A DNA stretch of 64,000 nucleotides, taken from Paracoccus saliphilus (lineage in GTDB: Bacteria; Pseudomonadota; Alphaproteobacteria; Rhodobacterales; Rhodobacteraceae). The stretch is taken from positions 124,001-188,000 of the forward strand of contig NZ_CP067141.1 of assembly GCF_028553805.1 (NCBI RefSeq), given 5' to 3'. The notes beneath the pieces were generated by a model. The model had not been told where the DNA came from. It did no database searches and was given only the letters and a program-made list of their open reading frames with translations. The stretch's first letter is position 1. Each line of letters opens with the position of its first letter. Both the position numbers and the translations under genes were made by a program. Shown here piece by piece: positions 32,774-42,765 of the stretch.

Positions 32774-34396
32774 ATGCGCACCACGTCTACCCTGTTCGGT
32801 CCCATTCCACCACAATCGATCGACCGCCTACAACTCGAAACCTCGCGTATTATCGATATCTACCGGCTTCTGTTCCCTTCACAGAGATTGAATTTCTTCT
32901 TCTACGAAGGTGATAACCCGATCTGGGGTGAACCCTCTATAATCGAAGGTGAGGTGACACTTGCTCCGGAACATCTGAGTGCTGAGTTTCTAGGAAGAGT
33001 AGAGTGTCAAGGCGCACATGACGCCGCGCCAGTTATCACCATCATGGTTTCGGTGCCGCGAGCTCCTTTTCCGAGTGAAATGAAACTGCAGGATTCTGAT
33101 TGGAACCCATTCAAGCCCTTGAAAGCCCTCTACGGTATTACCCCACTTTTCTACGAGGAAATTCGCTATAAGGTCGAAATGGCCCGCAAACGACGTGCAA
33201 GGCGCGTGCATGCTCACACTAGCCTTCCTCTCGGCAAAGGAACCTCGCTGCTACCACAGCCCCAAGACCCAAACAGCGGCAAACGTCCGGCAATTTTGAT
33301 TGGCACCCATTGGCTCGAGGTGGGGGGCGCTGAAAAATTGGCTATCGACTCGGTTCGGTGGGCGCTCGAGGCCGGATTGCGGGTTTTTGTTGTAGCTGGA
33401 GTTGCCTCATTACAGCGCCTCGCAACAATGCTTCCCGACAGCCCGGATGTCATCTTCATCCGTCTCGACCGTTATCTGCCAGATCATCTGTGGCCACGCT
33501 TTGTTGAACAGCTGGTGTTGACTGAGAACATCCGATTGCTTCACATTCACCATTGTCGCGTCCTGTACGATGCTCTGCCGCAAATTCGGGCAAAGACCCC
33601 TTGGGTGAAGGTGATCGACAGCACTCATATTATCGAATATGCAGATGGTGGCTACCCAAGAATTTCGGGCGTATGGTCAAATTATATCGATATCCATCAC
33701 GTCATTAGCCGAGAATTGGTCAATTACTATCGTGATCACTTCCAAATACTGAACAAGGTGACTCTGGGTCGGATGCTGGAGGGCAAGGACATGCGCATGT
33801 CCCTGCCTCCGATGACCATGCAAACAGCACAGAAAACCCTGTATGTCAGCTTCATCGGACGGCTATATTACCAAAAGCGCCCAATAGTACTGGTCGAAAT
33901 ATTACGTGCCTTGGCCTCTTGGGCGCAAAAATCCAATGTCGACCTGCGCGGTACGATCGTCGGGGAGGGTCCCTTCCTCAGTGCCATGAAGCAATTGATG
34001 CGGCGCTATAGGATTGATGACAAGTTCATCATGAAGCCCGCCGATTGCGATATCCCTGAGCTTCTGAGCCGTTCAGATATCCTGCTCGTGCCCTCGAACA
34101 ACGAGGGACTCGCTCTAGTCTGCTATGAGGCGATTGAACATGGCTGTATTCCGATCTCGACCAATGTCGGATCACAGAGTGAGGTCATTCCAACAGATCT
34201 GCTTCTGCCCCTTTCCCCACGCGCTGCAGTTCACACGAGTGTTGAAATCATCGATAAATTATGGCGGAATAAAGATTTTCTTGCGTACCAGAAAGATGCA
34301 CTGCATGCAGCTTGGGCTAGACTAGCCGCAGATCCAACCGCTAAAGACGTTTTGATGACTCATTACCGCGCCGCGGCAGGAACCTCGCAGGAATAA
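32774..34396 (+). CDS. GT4-family glycosyltransferase
   Basis: A 540-residue protein. The N-terminal ~170 residues are unusual for the family and unrecognised. A GT-B fold follows: GTHWLEVGGAEKLAIDSVRW near residue 177 (the acceptor-side Gly loop), LYVSFIGRLYYQKRPIVLVE near 356, and the nucleotide-sugar EX7E motif in SNNEGLALVCYEAIEHG near 455. It should be a retaining transferase that uses a nucleotide sugar at the inner face of the membrane. Ten bases separate it from the GT2 gene downstream, so the two form an operon for chain assembly. The start could also be later in the unusual N-terminal part. Confidence 0.8.
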   Translation: MRTTSTLFGPIPPQSIDRLQLETSRIIDIYRLLFPSQRLNFFFYEGDNPIWGEPSIIEGEVTLAPEHLSAEFLGRVECQGAHDAAPVITIMVSVPRAPFPSEMKLQDSDWNPFKPLKALYGITPLFYEEIRYKVEMARKRRARRVHAHTSLPLGKGTSLLPQPQDPNSGKRPAILIGTHWLEVGGAEKLAIDSVRWALEAGLRVFVVAGVASLQRLATMLPDSPDVIFIRLDRYLPDHLWPRFVEQLVLTENIRLLHIHHCRVLYDALPQIRAKTPWVKVIDSTHIIEYADGGYPRISGVWSNYIDIHHVISRELVNYYRDHFQILNKVTLGRMLEGKDMRMSLPPMTMQTAQKTLYVSFIGRLYYQKRPIVLVEILRALASWAQKSNVDLRGTIVGEGPFLSAMKQLMRRYRIDDKFIMKPADCDIPELLSRSDILLVPSNNEGLALVCYEAIEHGCIPISTNVGSQSEVIPTDLLLPLSPRAAVHTSVEIIDKLWRNKDFLAYQKDALHAAWARLAADPTAKDVLMTHYRAAAGTSQE

Positions 34397-34406
34397 TAAG
34401 CAAATC

Positions 34407-35306
34407 ATGACCGTATTGACCAATACCACCGCCGTTATCGTCACGTACAACCGATCGGCCAAGCTGATGAAGGTCCTAGATGCATTGGAGCGGCAATCTT
34501 TGTCTTTGGATACAATCCTAATTGTAGACAATGCCTCTACTGATGATACTCAGGATCGGGTCGAGGCGTATGCCAAGGACATGCCTGTAATTCGCTATTT
34601 ACGCCTTCCAGAAAATGTCGGTGGCGCGGGCGGCTTCCATGAGGGTATAAAAGCAGCCTATATGCAGGGCGCCCACTACATCTGGGTCTCGGATGACGAC
34701 GCCTATCCAGAACCAGACGCGCTGCAGAAACTGCAGGAGGCAATTATTGAATTCGAGGACAGCTATCAGTGGCGTCCCAGCTTTGCCTGCTCGCGCGTCG
34801 AATGGACAGATGGCAGTCTGTGCGAGATGAACACACCGCATCCCGTTTGGGACTGGGCACGTTTTGTCCGGCCGGGAAAAGCCTGGGCGCTGGTGGATTC
34901 CTGTTCCTTCGTGTCGGTGCTGATCCCGCGTTGGGCAGTCAAAGAACACGGTCTGCCGATCGCCGATTACTTCATTTGGTTTGACGATGCCGAATATACG
35001 CGCCGATTGTCACGCTCCTATCCCGGTATCTTCTGCCCTGAAAGCCGGGTCACGCATGACACACCGGACAATCGCGGCGTCAATTTCGGCCTCGTCAACG
35101 ACAAGAGCTTGTGGAAGTTTAAATATGGTGCCCGCAATGAAACCTCTTTCCGGAGACGCGAACAGGGATTTCCCGGAGTTGTAGCCTATATATACAGCGT
35201 GCACCAACAGATGAAAAAGGGAAGAATACCCTGGAAATTGCGCTGGAAAATCTTCCGTTCGATTCTGCGGGGTATGGCCTTTCGGCCTAAAATCCAGAAC
35301 GTTTGA
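34407..35306 (+). CDS. GT2-family glycosyltransferase, GlfT-like
   Basis: A 299-residue GT-A enzyme. TTAVIVTYNRSAKLMKVLDA opens it, with LIVDNASTDDTQ, then ENVGGAGGFHEGIKAAYMQG and the metal-binding WVSDDDAYPEPDAL. The candidate base lies in IWFDDAEYTRRL. The NVGGAGGF segment and the DDD triad are typical of rhamnosyl- and galactofuranosyl-transferases of the GlfT2 type. As two glf genes lie in the same island, a galactofuranosyl transfer is the best guess. It follows the GT4 gene by ten bases and ends just before an IS graveyard. Confidence 0.78.
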   Translation: MTVLTNTTAVIVTYNRSAKLMKVLDALERQSLSLDTILIVDNASTDDTQDRVEAYAKDMPVIRYLRLPENVGGAGGFHEGIKAAYMQGAHYIWVSDDDAYPEPDALQKLQEAIIEFEDSYQWRPSFACSRVEWTDGSLCEMNTPHPVWDWARFVRPGKAWALVDSCSFVSVLIPRWAVKEHGLPIADYFIWFDDAEYTRRLSRSYPGIFCPESRVTHDTPDNRGVNFGLVNDKSLWKFKYGARNETSFRRREQGFPGVVAYIYSVHQQMKKGRIPWKLRWKIFRSILRGMAFRPKIQNV

Positions 35307-35337
35307 AAAAAGCAACAGACGCTGACCTGCCCGAACA

Positions 35338-35600
35338 TCATCGAACGGCAAACCGTGCTGCACGGATCACGCGTGTCAGCCGACCTTCCTCGGCAGACGC
35401 ATCTGCCCGGATCGTGACATCGCCGACTACAATATCAATAACGGAACTATCTTGCATAGACGGCGCAGCAGAAACGGGTTCCTCGACCACCAGTTCGGCG
35501 AACATCGGCAGGGCCGACACGCTTTCGGGCAGCGCCAGCTTGCCATTGTTGTCAATCGGCGTGCAAAATTGGGTCTGAATCAATTTCGTTGCAGCTTGGG
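35338..35600 (-). pseudogene. IS66 accessory protein TnpA, C-terminal fragment
   Basis: The minus strand reads PIDNNGKLALPESVSALPMF and VIDIVVGDVTIRADASAEEG followed by RLTRVIRAAR, which is the end of the small IS66 TnpA protein. Its DNA-binding start is replaced by another IS fragment (35612-35735). Confidence 0.6.
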
Positions 35601-35611
35601 GGCTCGTCTGA

Positions 35612-35735
35612 TCATGATACTGCGATGAGCCTTGCCCTGAGCAACTCGATATTCGCACGGCCATACATCTGGCGTTTCAGCGTCTTCAGGCGATTGATCT
35701 GACCCTCGGTCTGCCCGTTCGACCACGGCTCCCGT
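35612..35735 (-). pseudogene. ISL3-family transposase, C-terminal fragment
   Basis: On the minus strand EPWSNGQTEGQINRLKTLKR and QMYGRANIELLRARLIAV end at a TGA (35614-35612). This is the usual tail of ISL3 (IS204/IS1001/IS1165) transposases. It abuts an IS66 piece on one side and an IS5 piece on the other. Confidence 0.65.
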
Positions 35736-36090
35736 AACGCGGCTGAACCCCCTTTTTTCGAAGGCTGGCCGCCGTGCGGTGCGCCTTCAGGAAAGTGCTG
35801 TCGATCATCAGGGTATCGCTTTGGTTCCCAGGCCGAGCCAGTTCCTGGAATATTCGCGCGAAAACACCCATCCGGGACCAGCGGGCAAACCGATTATACA
35901 AGGTCTTGTAGGGGCCATAGACTGCAGGCGCATCCTGCCATCGGAGCCCATATCGCTTGACGTAGATGATCCCACTTAGAACCTTGCAGTCGTCCGATCT
36001 GGCCCGTCCTCGGACTTTGGGAAAGAAAGGTTGAATACGCCGCATCTGTTGTGCGCTCAGCCAGAAATATCGCTTGTCTCTTTTGCTCAT
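35736..36090 (-). pseudogene. IS5-family (IS427 group) transposase, N-terminal part
   Basis: It starts MSKRDKRYFWLSAQQMRRIQ and goes through KVLSGIIYVKRYGLRWQDAP and YKTLYNRFARWSRMGVFARI to DTLMIDSTFLKAHRTAASLR, the first catalytic Asp region, and then fuses into unrelated sequence after KKGVQPRYGSRG. The second half of the transposase is missing. Confidence 0.8.
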
Positions 36091-36146
36091 GACAAGCGTG
36101 AATCATCCAACGTGTTGCCATTCAATAGAAATTTATAGGGATGGAC

Positions 36147-36274
36147 CCTAGCAACTGTATCTGTCAGGTCATCATTACCGCCGTGGCCCGTAAACTCGTG
36201 ACCATCGCGAATGCTCTGTGCAAATCACGCCAATCCTGGGCGGCTCAAATCACCTGACAGATACAGTTGCTAGG
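36147..36274. mobile_element. 128-bp element with perfect 23-bp terminal inverted repeats
   Basis: Positions 36147-36169 and 36252-36274 are exact inverted repeats of 23 bases (outer end CCTAGCAACTG, inner end GACAGGT or complement). The plus strand between them encodes VIITAVARKLVTIANALCKS and RQSWAAQIT ending in a TGA inside the right repeat, which looks like the tail of an IS110/IS1111-type transposase. The element is thus an internally deleted, non-autonomous derivative. Its right end supplies the stop codon of the sulfotransferase-like gene. No clear target duplication is seen. Confidence 0.75.
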
Positions 36275-37331
36275 AGTTATACTCGGCGAGTTTTTTATTT
36301 ATGAAGTCACCATTTGGTCTGATCACTTGAGCCGCTTGCATCAATGCCCGCGCCAGTCCTAAATCGACATCTTCAGCTTTCAACGCCAGCTTACGCAAAT
36401 TGTTTGCTTCCTTCTGATTCACATTTCCCGTTGGCCGCAACGGACGCAACAATCTCGCATAATAATCGATGATAGCTGCTGCACTGAGTTGGCTGGGTCG
36501 GATCTCATCTGATAGGTTCGCAATCTGGCTGAACTGCTCATTAATACGCTGTACTTTATTGATAAACTTGCTAATGTTGCCAATCCTGCTGATCGTATAA
36601 TCATCCAGACTACCCCTACGATCCTTTGCTAATCGGCTGAATTCCAATATTTCTTCCGGTTGAGCTTGTTGAACCAGCTTCGGAGGCTCTTCCGGCAGGG
36701 GCATGTCGCAGCCGGCAACCCGCAAAAACTCTGCAATATGATCCCTGCCCACATGTTTGTAGGTCAACAACTTGATATTCTCCTGTCCGAAATGCCGTGC
36801 AAAGGCTGACCAGATCGGTTGCTGAGCTAAGAAATCATCATTGAGCTTCATAAAATAAACTGGGAAGGTCCGAGTCGCAACTGGCCCCTTGTTCAGCTCA
36901 TTAAACCATGACTTAAGTAACGAGAACGGTTCCCGTATATAAAACAGGATCGTAACCTGATAGGTGGCAAGGTGTGCCTTTAGATTAGCGATTGCCAAAT
37001 CCGGATCATCGCGCATGGCGAGTTGAACAAATTCCTCGCTCGAAAGAATCACTTTGTCTTCAGGCGCCTCGCTCAGTTCTGCATGTAGTTCTCTATACGC
37101 ATCATCGGCAGAAATGGCTTCACCGTACCACGCAGGTCCCGCAAATCCGTACTCTCGTGCCAAACTTAGAGACAGTTGGCCGTGGTTCGTAGGATTATTT
37201 CTGGGCCGCAGGCCGGATGGATAGAGAAATCCGTACTCACGCATTGTGGATGCGTTCTGGCTAAGAAAGCTCTGAAGTGCGGAGGAGCCAGTCTTGTAGT
37301 GACCGATATGGAGAAAAATGTGCTTAGTCAT
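36270..37331 (-). CDS. sulfotransferase-like protein 1
   Basis: A 353-residue protein. HIGHYKTGSSALQSFLSQ at residues 7-24 is the PAPS 5'-phosphosulfate loop as found in bacterial carbohydrate sulfotransferases, and ILFYIREPFSLLKSWFNEL near residue 131 matches the 3'-phosphate site with its Arg and Ser. A conserved SSEEF (residue ~96) resembles the catalytic neighbourhood of related genes here. It probably transfers sulfate from PAPS to a sugar of the surface glycan. The stop TAG lies within the terminal repeat of the 128-bp element, so the natural C-terminus may have been slightly changed. ATG 37331 fits, as the loop should start near residue 7. Confidence 0.75.
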   Translation of the reverse strand: MTKHIFLHIGHYKTGSSALQSFLSQNASTMREYGFLYPSGLRPRNNPTNHGQLSLSLAREYGFAGPAWYGEAISADDAYRELHAELSEAPEDKVILSSEEFVQLAMRDDPDLAIANLKAHLATYQVTILFYIREPFSLLKSWFNELNKGPVATRTFPVYFMKLNDDFLAQQPIWSAFARHFGQENIKLLTYKHVGRDHIAEFLRVAGCDMPLPEEPPKLVQQAQPEEILEFSRLAKDRRGSLDDYTISRIGNISKFINKVQRINEQFSQIANLSDEIRPSQLSAAAIIDYYARLLRPLRPTGNVNQKEANNLRKLALKAEDVDLGLARALMQAAQVIRPNGDFINKKLAEYNS

Positions 37332-37424
37332 GCCTGAGCCAAACGGATAATTTCATGACCGTCTAGCGCTGGCCTAGGCACGACGTCAAGCGGTAGGGAA
37401 CTGCCGGTTGCAAATTGTTGCTCT

Positions 37425-38399
37425 CTATAATCCTAACTTCTTCAGCTTCTCCTCATCGAGAACGTCTATCAGTTTGGATTGAACCGGTTTGAAATCCCAG
37501 ATCATCGCAGAACCTGTTTCAGGATACATCCCGAAATTACAATTGAATTCAATAGGTTGATCATTAATCTCCCAGAGCCTCGCCAAACGGGAATTTGCCT
37601 TGGAAAAATATTCCATGAACGTCATTGCTTCGCTCCGAGACGGTAAATACTCACCTTCCGGCGGCAAAGCCGCAACTATCTTTCTACGTTGTGATGCATC
37701 AACCCCTGCCTCTAATAGCCTAAGTCCGAGATAGGTCTGATTACCTCCCATTGATATGTTCGTCGTAATTTTTCCTATCGGCTCGAATGCTATATCGGTG
37801 GTTTCAGAAAAATCGGTGACTATGTCACCCTTCATCAGGCAGTCTCGTTCAAAAACCCGCAAGATAATGTTATCCTTTCCGAAGGCCGGAGCCCAAATTG
37901 TTTCCAACTTACGCGCATAGTTGAAATAGCGTTGGTAATATGGGCGATACCGCGGCAATGCTGTTACATTAGCCCCATAGAACCGCGCAGCAGCATGTCC
38001 CTCAATGACTTGTTTGCGATGGGCGAATGCCAACTGGTCCTGCCTACGTAGGTAGCAGATAATATAAATCCGCGTGAAGTATCGTTCGATTATCGCCGCA
38101 AATTTTGCCACCGTGACTGGATCATTGAGCCAGAAAAAATCCTCATCCGAGCAGATAAATTTTTTTGTATTTAGACTAGCTAGAGAAACCGCATCTGCAA
38201 AGATCGTTTCAGCCCTTTCCAGGTCGATTTGCGCCTGAAAAGCCCTGCGTTTCCCGCGAGAGCGAACCAGTTTGCTGCTCGGCTTACGCAAATCTATAAA
38301 GGTGGTATCGCTATCCTTGGCTAGATATCGACGTAATGCATGTTGCAGCGAAGTCGTACCAGTCTTGTGCGAACCTATATGTAGAAAAAGCGTCCGCAT
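37425..38399 (-). CDS. sulfotransferase-like protein 2
   Basis: A 324-residue protein with the phosphosulfate loop FLHIGSHKTGTTSLQHAL at residues 5-22 and a 3'-phosphate-site candidate IICYLRRQDQLAFAHRKQVI near residue 117. The stretch FICSDEDFFW is the counterpart of the SSEEF/SEGFG blocks of the other copies. The overall layout is shared with genes 1, 5 and 6 of the island, yet similarity outside motifs is low, so these are diverged paralogues or independent acquisitions. It lies in the same orientation as genes 1 and 3, with gaps of 93 and 28 bases, so the three may be co-transcribed. Confidence 0.72.
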   Translation of the reverse strand: MRTLFLHIGSHKTGTTSLQHALRRYLAKDSDTTFIDLRKPSSKLVRSRGKRRAFQAQIDLERAETIFADAVSLASLNTKKFICSDEDFFWLNDPVTVAKFAAIIERYFTRIYIICYLRRQDQLAFAHRKQVIEGHAAARFYGANVTALPRYRPYYQRYFNYARKLETIWAPAFGKDNIILRVFERDCLMKGDIVTDFSETTDIAFEPIGKITTNISMGGNQTYLGLRLLEAGVDASQRRKIVAALPPEGEYLPSRSEAMTFMEYFSKANSRLARLWEINDQPIEFNCNFGMYPETGSAMIWDFKPVQSKLIDVLDEEKLKKLGL

Positions 38400-38427
38400 G
38401 ATCCGTTCTATCCTCCATTAACTGCAC

Positions 38428-39135
38428 TTAGTGACTGAGCTTATTGGCCAAAACTGCTTGGATCTCTGCGGCATCAATCGGCTCACCAATAGCATCGAAA
38501 ACCGGCTTGAGAGCCAAGGAATCGGTGCTGAAATCGGCGAAATTAACCAAACTTGTGCATCTTGGGTGGCGGGAATGATAGTCCTCGAACATCGCATCCA
38601 TATGAGTCACCATGGCCTGCACTTGATCAGGATCATGATTGGGCCACCAACCCGATTTTGCAACTTGTGTTCCGTCACGTGAGCTCATCACGATATGCGC
38701 ATTCGGAAAGTCGTTGCGGATGAAATCGAGAAAGTCCGGCATGCGCGCGCCCATGCCATTGTAGCGGATTTCTTTAAAACCGATCCAGCGCGCATCTTCA
38801 GGAGGGTTAAGAACATGACGCACGAAAGCATCTCGAAGATCCGCCGCAAATTTGTTCGGGGCGACAGCATCGGCACCATACCAGGGATGGAAGGGAGCCT
38901 TACCCCCTTTCTGCCATTTGGTCTTGGTGCGCCGAGCCCGCTGAACGGCATCAAACAATGGCAGGAATGTATTGTAATTTTCTCCCCGAATGGTGCAACC
39001 AGGGATCGTCATGAGAAGGTTTTGTAGCAGCGTCGATCCGGAGCGACCATAGGTGACGATAAACAGACAGCCTTTCAGGTTGGGGTAGTCAGAAGCGAGG
39101 CGATGCGTCTGGTTCATCATCATTTCCAATTTCAT
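38428..39135 (-). CDS. sulfotransferase family protein 3
   Basis: About 235 residues. GCLFIVTYGRSGSTLLQNLL is the phosphosulfate loop of the classical sulfotransferase family (RSGST form), and AHIVMSSRDGTQVAKSGWW the 3'-phosphate part. It is of another subtype than the KTGS/KTGT proteins beside it and shorter than many full enzymes. Several start codons are possible (39135, 39123, 39117); GGAA lies just before the last group. Upstream, 39136-39279 holds no gene and leads to glf copy 1. It is the likely first gene of a three-gene minus-strand set of sulfotransferases. Confidence 0.75.
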   Translation of the reverse strand: MKLEMMMNQTHRLASDYPNLKGCLFIVTYGRSGSTLLQNLLMTIPGCTIRGENYNTFLPLFDAVQRARRTKTKWQKGGKAPFHPWYGADAVAPNKFAADLRDAFVRHVLNPPEDARWIGFKEIRYNGMGARMPDFLDFIRNDFPNAHIVMSSRDGTQVAKSGWWPNHDPDQVQAMVTHMDAMFEDYHSRHPRCTSLVNFADFSTDSLALKPVFDAIGEPIDAAEIQAVLANKLSH

Positions 39136-39279
39136 AAATTCTGGCAACATCCTGAGACATGTATCGGTTCTTGATCTTGCGCCGCAAGGGATGTTTTTCT
39201 GTAGTAAATATATCACGTGGTTGCTTGCGAGACATAAAAACGCCGTATGTACATGGTGTTACAATGAATTTTGCCTGAA

Positions 39280-40449
<1,170 letters not shown>

Positions 40450-40520
40450 CTATTCAACTTTCTGTCTTTTCCAGGATCGGTCAACTACCTTCCTATATCA
40501 CGTAGAGCAAGACTGACATC

Positions 40521-41186
40521 TCATCGCGTTGGCTGATCCATATTGCTCAAGTGCACTTCTATGGCATCTTCAAGCTCATCGTAGTAGGTCATTTGCCCAT
40601 TTTCCAGCACCGCACCTGCCTGACAGGTCTGGCGTAACATTTTCATCGAATGTGATACAACTATGGCACCGGCCTTGTTCATACGTTCGTTGAAAACGCG
40701 GTTTGATTTGGCCTTGAAGGATGCATCTCCCACAGCAGAAACTTCATCGACCAGATAGGTGTCGAAAGGCACCGCCATCGAAACGCCAAAAGCCAGCCGC
40801 GCCTTCATACCGGAAGAATAGGTACGAATCGGCATATAAAAATGCGCATCCAGCTCTGCAAAATCCTCAACAAATTCAACCATTTCATCTGTATCCACAT
40901 CATAGATACGAGCCACAAAACGGCAATTCTGCTCACCCGTCAATTCGCGATGAAAAGATCCCGCAAACCCCACCGGCCAGCTGATCGTACCATCCGATAG
41001 GATCTCTCCGGAAGTAGGCAGCATTTCTCCCGAAATCATTCGCAAAAGTGAAGATTTTCCGGCTCCATTGCGCCCCAGCAATGCGACCGAAACACCAGTA
41101 GGAAATACCGCATTGATATTATCGGCTACTGTCGTGCGGTGGTTATTCAAGAAATAGGATTTTGTCAGGTTCTGTAGTTGTATCAT
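40521..41186 (-). CDS. kpsT: capsular polysaccharide ABC exporter, ATPase (KpsT type)
   Basis: A 221-residue ATPase of the KpsT/BexA class. Walker A is GRNGAGKSSLLRMISG near residue 38, the Gly-rich SWPVGFAGSFHRELTGEQN segment is a KpsT hallmark, the signature is TYSSGMKARLAFGVSM and Walker B is TYLVDEVSAVGD. It powers export of a lipid-linked polysaccharide through the KpsM-type permease encoded divergently at 42766-43587. The ATG overlaps the stop of the kpsE-like gene by four bases, giving a two-gene operon with it. Confidence 0.9.
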   Translation of the reverse strand: MIQLQNLTKSYFLNNHRTTVADNINAVFPTGVSVALLGRNGAGKSSLLRMISGEMLPTSGEILSDGTISWPVGFAGSFHRELTGEQNCRFVARIYDVDTDEMVEFVEDFAELDAHFYMPIRTYSSGMKARLAFGVSMAVPFDTYLVDEVSAVGDASFKAKSNRVFNERMNKAGAIVVSHSMKMLRQTCQAGAVLENGQMTYYDELEDAIEVHLSNMDQPTR

Positions 41187-42448
41187 CGCCGGTCACGTAA
41201 ACTATAGAAGATCAACACCCCAATAATCCAGATCACCAGCAAAAAGCCGCTTAAAATCATCATCAGTCTGGCACGCTCGGGGTACTCGGCCTCTTGCGCG
41301 AGAGTCGGTTTGACATAGGCCGCCAGATAGCGCGATTGACGTGTAGCCTCGGCTCGAGCGGAATCATAGGCCGCCAAGGCAGCTGTGTAAGTACTTTCTG
41401 CGAAATCACGATCTACGGCCAAGGATTCATATTGACCAACGACATCCGATAGTGCCTCACCTGTCGCAGTTTCCGAACTGAATTTCTGCCGCTCAGCCTC
41501 GATTTGTTCACGAATTACCCTGATACGTAGCTCAGATTGCTCGATACGCGGATCACTGGGTTGAGCATTGGCCTGCAACAGGCCCAGCTGGACCAATGCC
41601 TCAGCCAACTGCTGCTGCAAAGAGGAAACAACGCCAGCCTGACTTTGTACATCGGCAGATGGGTCGACCATCTGGTGTCGGTTGCGGAAAGTTGTCACTT
41701 CCTGACGAGCTTCTTTGAGCCTCTCCAGCGCATCCTCCAACTCGATCCGCGCATAGCGTAGTGCATCTTCACGAGCAACATCGTTCAACTGGTTTATCAG
41801 GATGGTGCTTTCATCATAGATTGCCTGTGCTATAGCATGGGCATCTTGAGCGTCGAATGCCAGCACTCGCAAATCGATCATCCCATTGTCGTAATAGACA
41901 CGAACCTTGCGATCCCATTCGCTCAGCAAATCTTCCAGCGAGGTATTGCCGGTATAGGAAAACACAGGATCGTCTGGGGCCTTGGACCATATCTCACGCA
42001 GGTCCAGCCGAGCATCCACACGCGCAACCAAGTCGTGGCTCTGGATAAATTTATAGAGAATATCTGTATCACTGCTAGAACTATTGGTCATCCCGACTAA
42101 AGACGTAATTCCCCCCAGGACCTCACTTGAGGTCGAGCCGGTTTCACTGCGCACCGAAAAGCCCAGATAAGAAGCATATTGATCAGCAGCACGCGTCCAC
42201 AGATACCAGGCTGAGACTGCTATAGGCAGCAGCACAATCAGCATGAAGCTGAATGCAAGTACAATATGGCGCCGCTGGACATGGGCCTTGCGAGCGGTCG
42301 GGCGAACCTGTGGCAGAGGCGCATTCTGGCGCCTCTTCGGCCGGCTATACTTTGTCAAATCGCCACGACCATCCGGGCCCTTCTTGTTGGCCCTCTCACT
42401 TTTCTTGCTCTTGACGCTTTGTTGATCAGAATTCTGGCCGTCTTCCAC
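41183..42448 (-). CDS. kpsE: capsule export inner-membrane/periplasmic protein (KpsE type)
   Basis: A 421-residue polysaccharide co-polymerase-like protein. A basic cytoplasmic tail (SKKSERANKKGPDGRGDL) precedes helix 1 at ~62-84 (VLAFSFMLIVLLPIAVSAWY), followed by a long periplasmic coiled-coil region and a C-terminal helix (LMMILSGFLLVIWIIGVLIF). Features such as SVRSETGSTSSEVLGGI, RVYYDNGMIDLRVLAFD and YLAAYVKPTLAQEAEYPERA are typical of KpsE/BexC/RkpR. It bridges the KpsMT transporter to an outer-membrane KpsD/BexD protein, which is not in the window. It overlaps kpsT, and is divergent from kpsM with about 320 bases between them. Confidence 0.88.
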   Translation of the reverse strand: MEDGQNSDQQSVKSKKSERANKKGPDGRGDLTKYSRPKRRQNAPLPQVRPTARKAHVQRRHIVLAFSFMLIVLLPIAVSAWYLWTRAADQYASYLGFSVRSETGSTSSEVLGGITSLVGMTNSSSSDTDILYKFIQSHDLVARVDARLDLREIWSKAPDDPVFSYTGNTSLEDLLSEWDRKVRVYYDNGMIDLRVLAFDAQDAHAIAQAIYDESTILINQLNDVAREDALRYARIELEDALERLKEARQEVTTFRNRHQMVDPSADVQSQAGVVSSLQQQLAEALVQLGLLQANAQPSDPRIEQSELRIRVIREQIEAERQKFSSETATGEALSDVVGQYESLAVDRDFAESTYTAALAAYDSARAEATRQSRYLAAYVKPTLAQEAEYPERARLMMILSGFLLVIWIIGVLIFYSLRDRR

Positions 42449-42765
42449 CTTCGCCTCGTTGTTACTGTGCGTCTCTACCGTCTATTCTTCAGGAAGCCTT
42501 TTCACTCACAGAGTCGTGATCAACGCAACGCGATGACACGATTGTGAGCAATAACGGGCTATAATTCCGGACGCCTGCGTTGTTCTGGGGAGCCTCTGGT
42601 TGCCTCATGAATAACTCCGAGGCGTTTTCTCGGGCAAGCTATAAGTGTCGCTCCAAACCGTCTGTTGATCTCTACGCGAGACTCTCATACATAACTCGGC
42701 ACAACAGTTCCAGCACCGATCCATCACAAAATCTTGGTCCTTCATGGCAGAAGCCCCGTAGACAG

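Noticed and set aside
36147..36274. Inverted repeat considered as a bidirectional terminator
   Set aside because: The arms are 82 bases apart and enclose a transposase tail, which fits a deleted mobile element better than a hairpin terminator.
42580..42765. N-terminal extension of the KpsM-type permease
   Set aside because: The 62 extra residues have no similarity to permeases and ATG 42766 gives the usual length.
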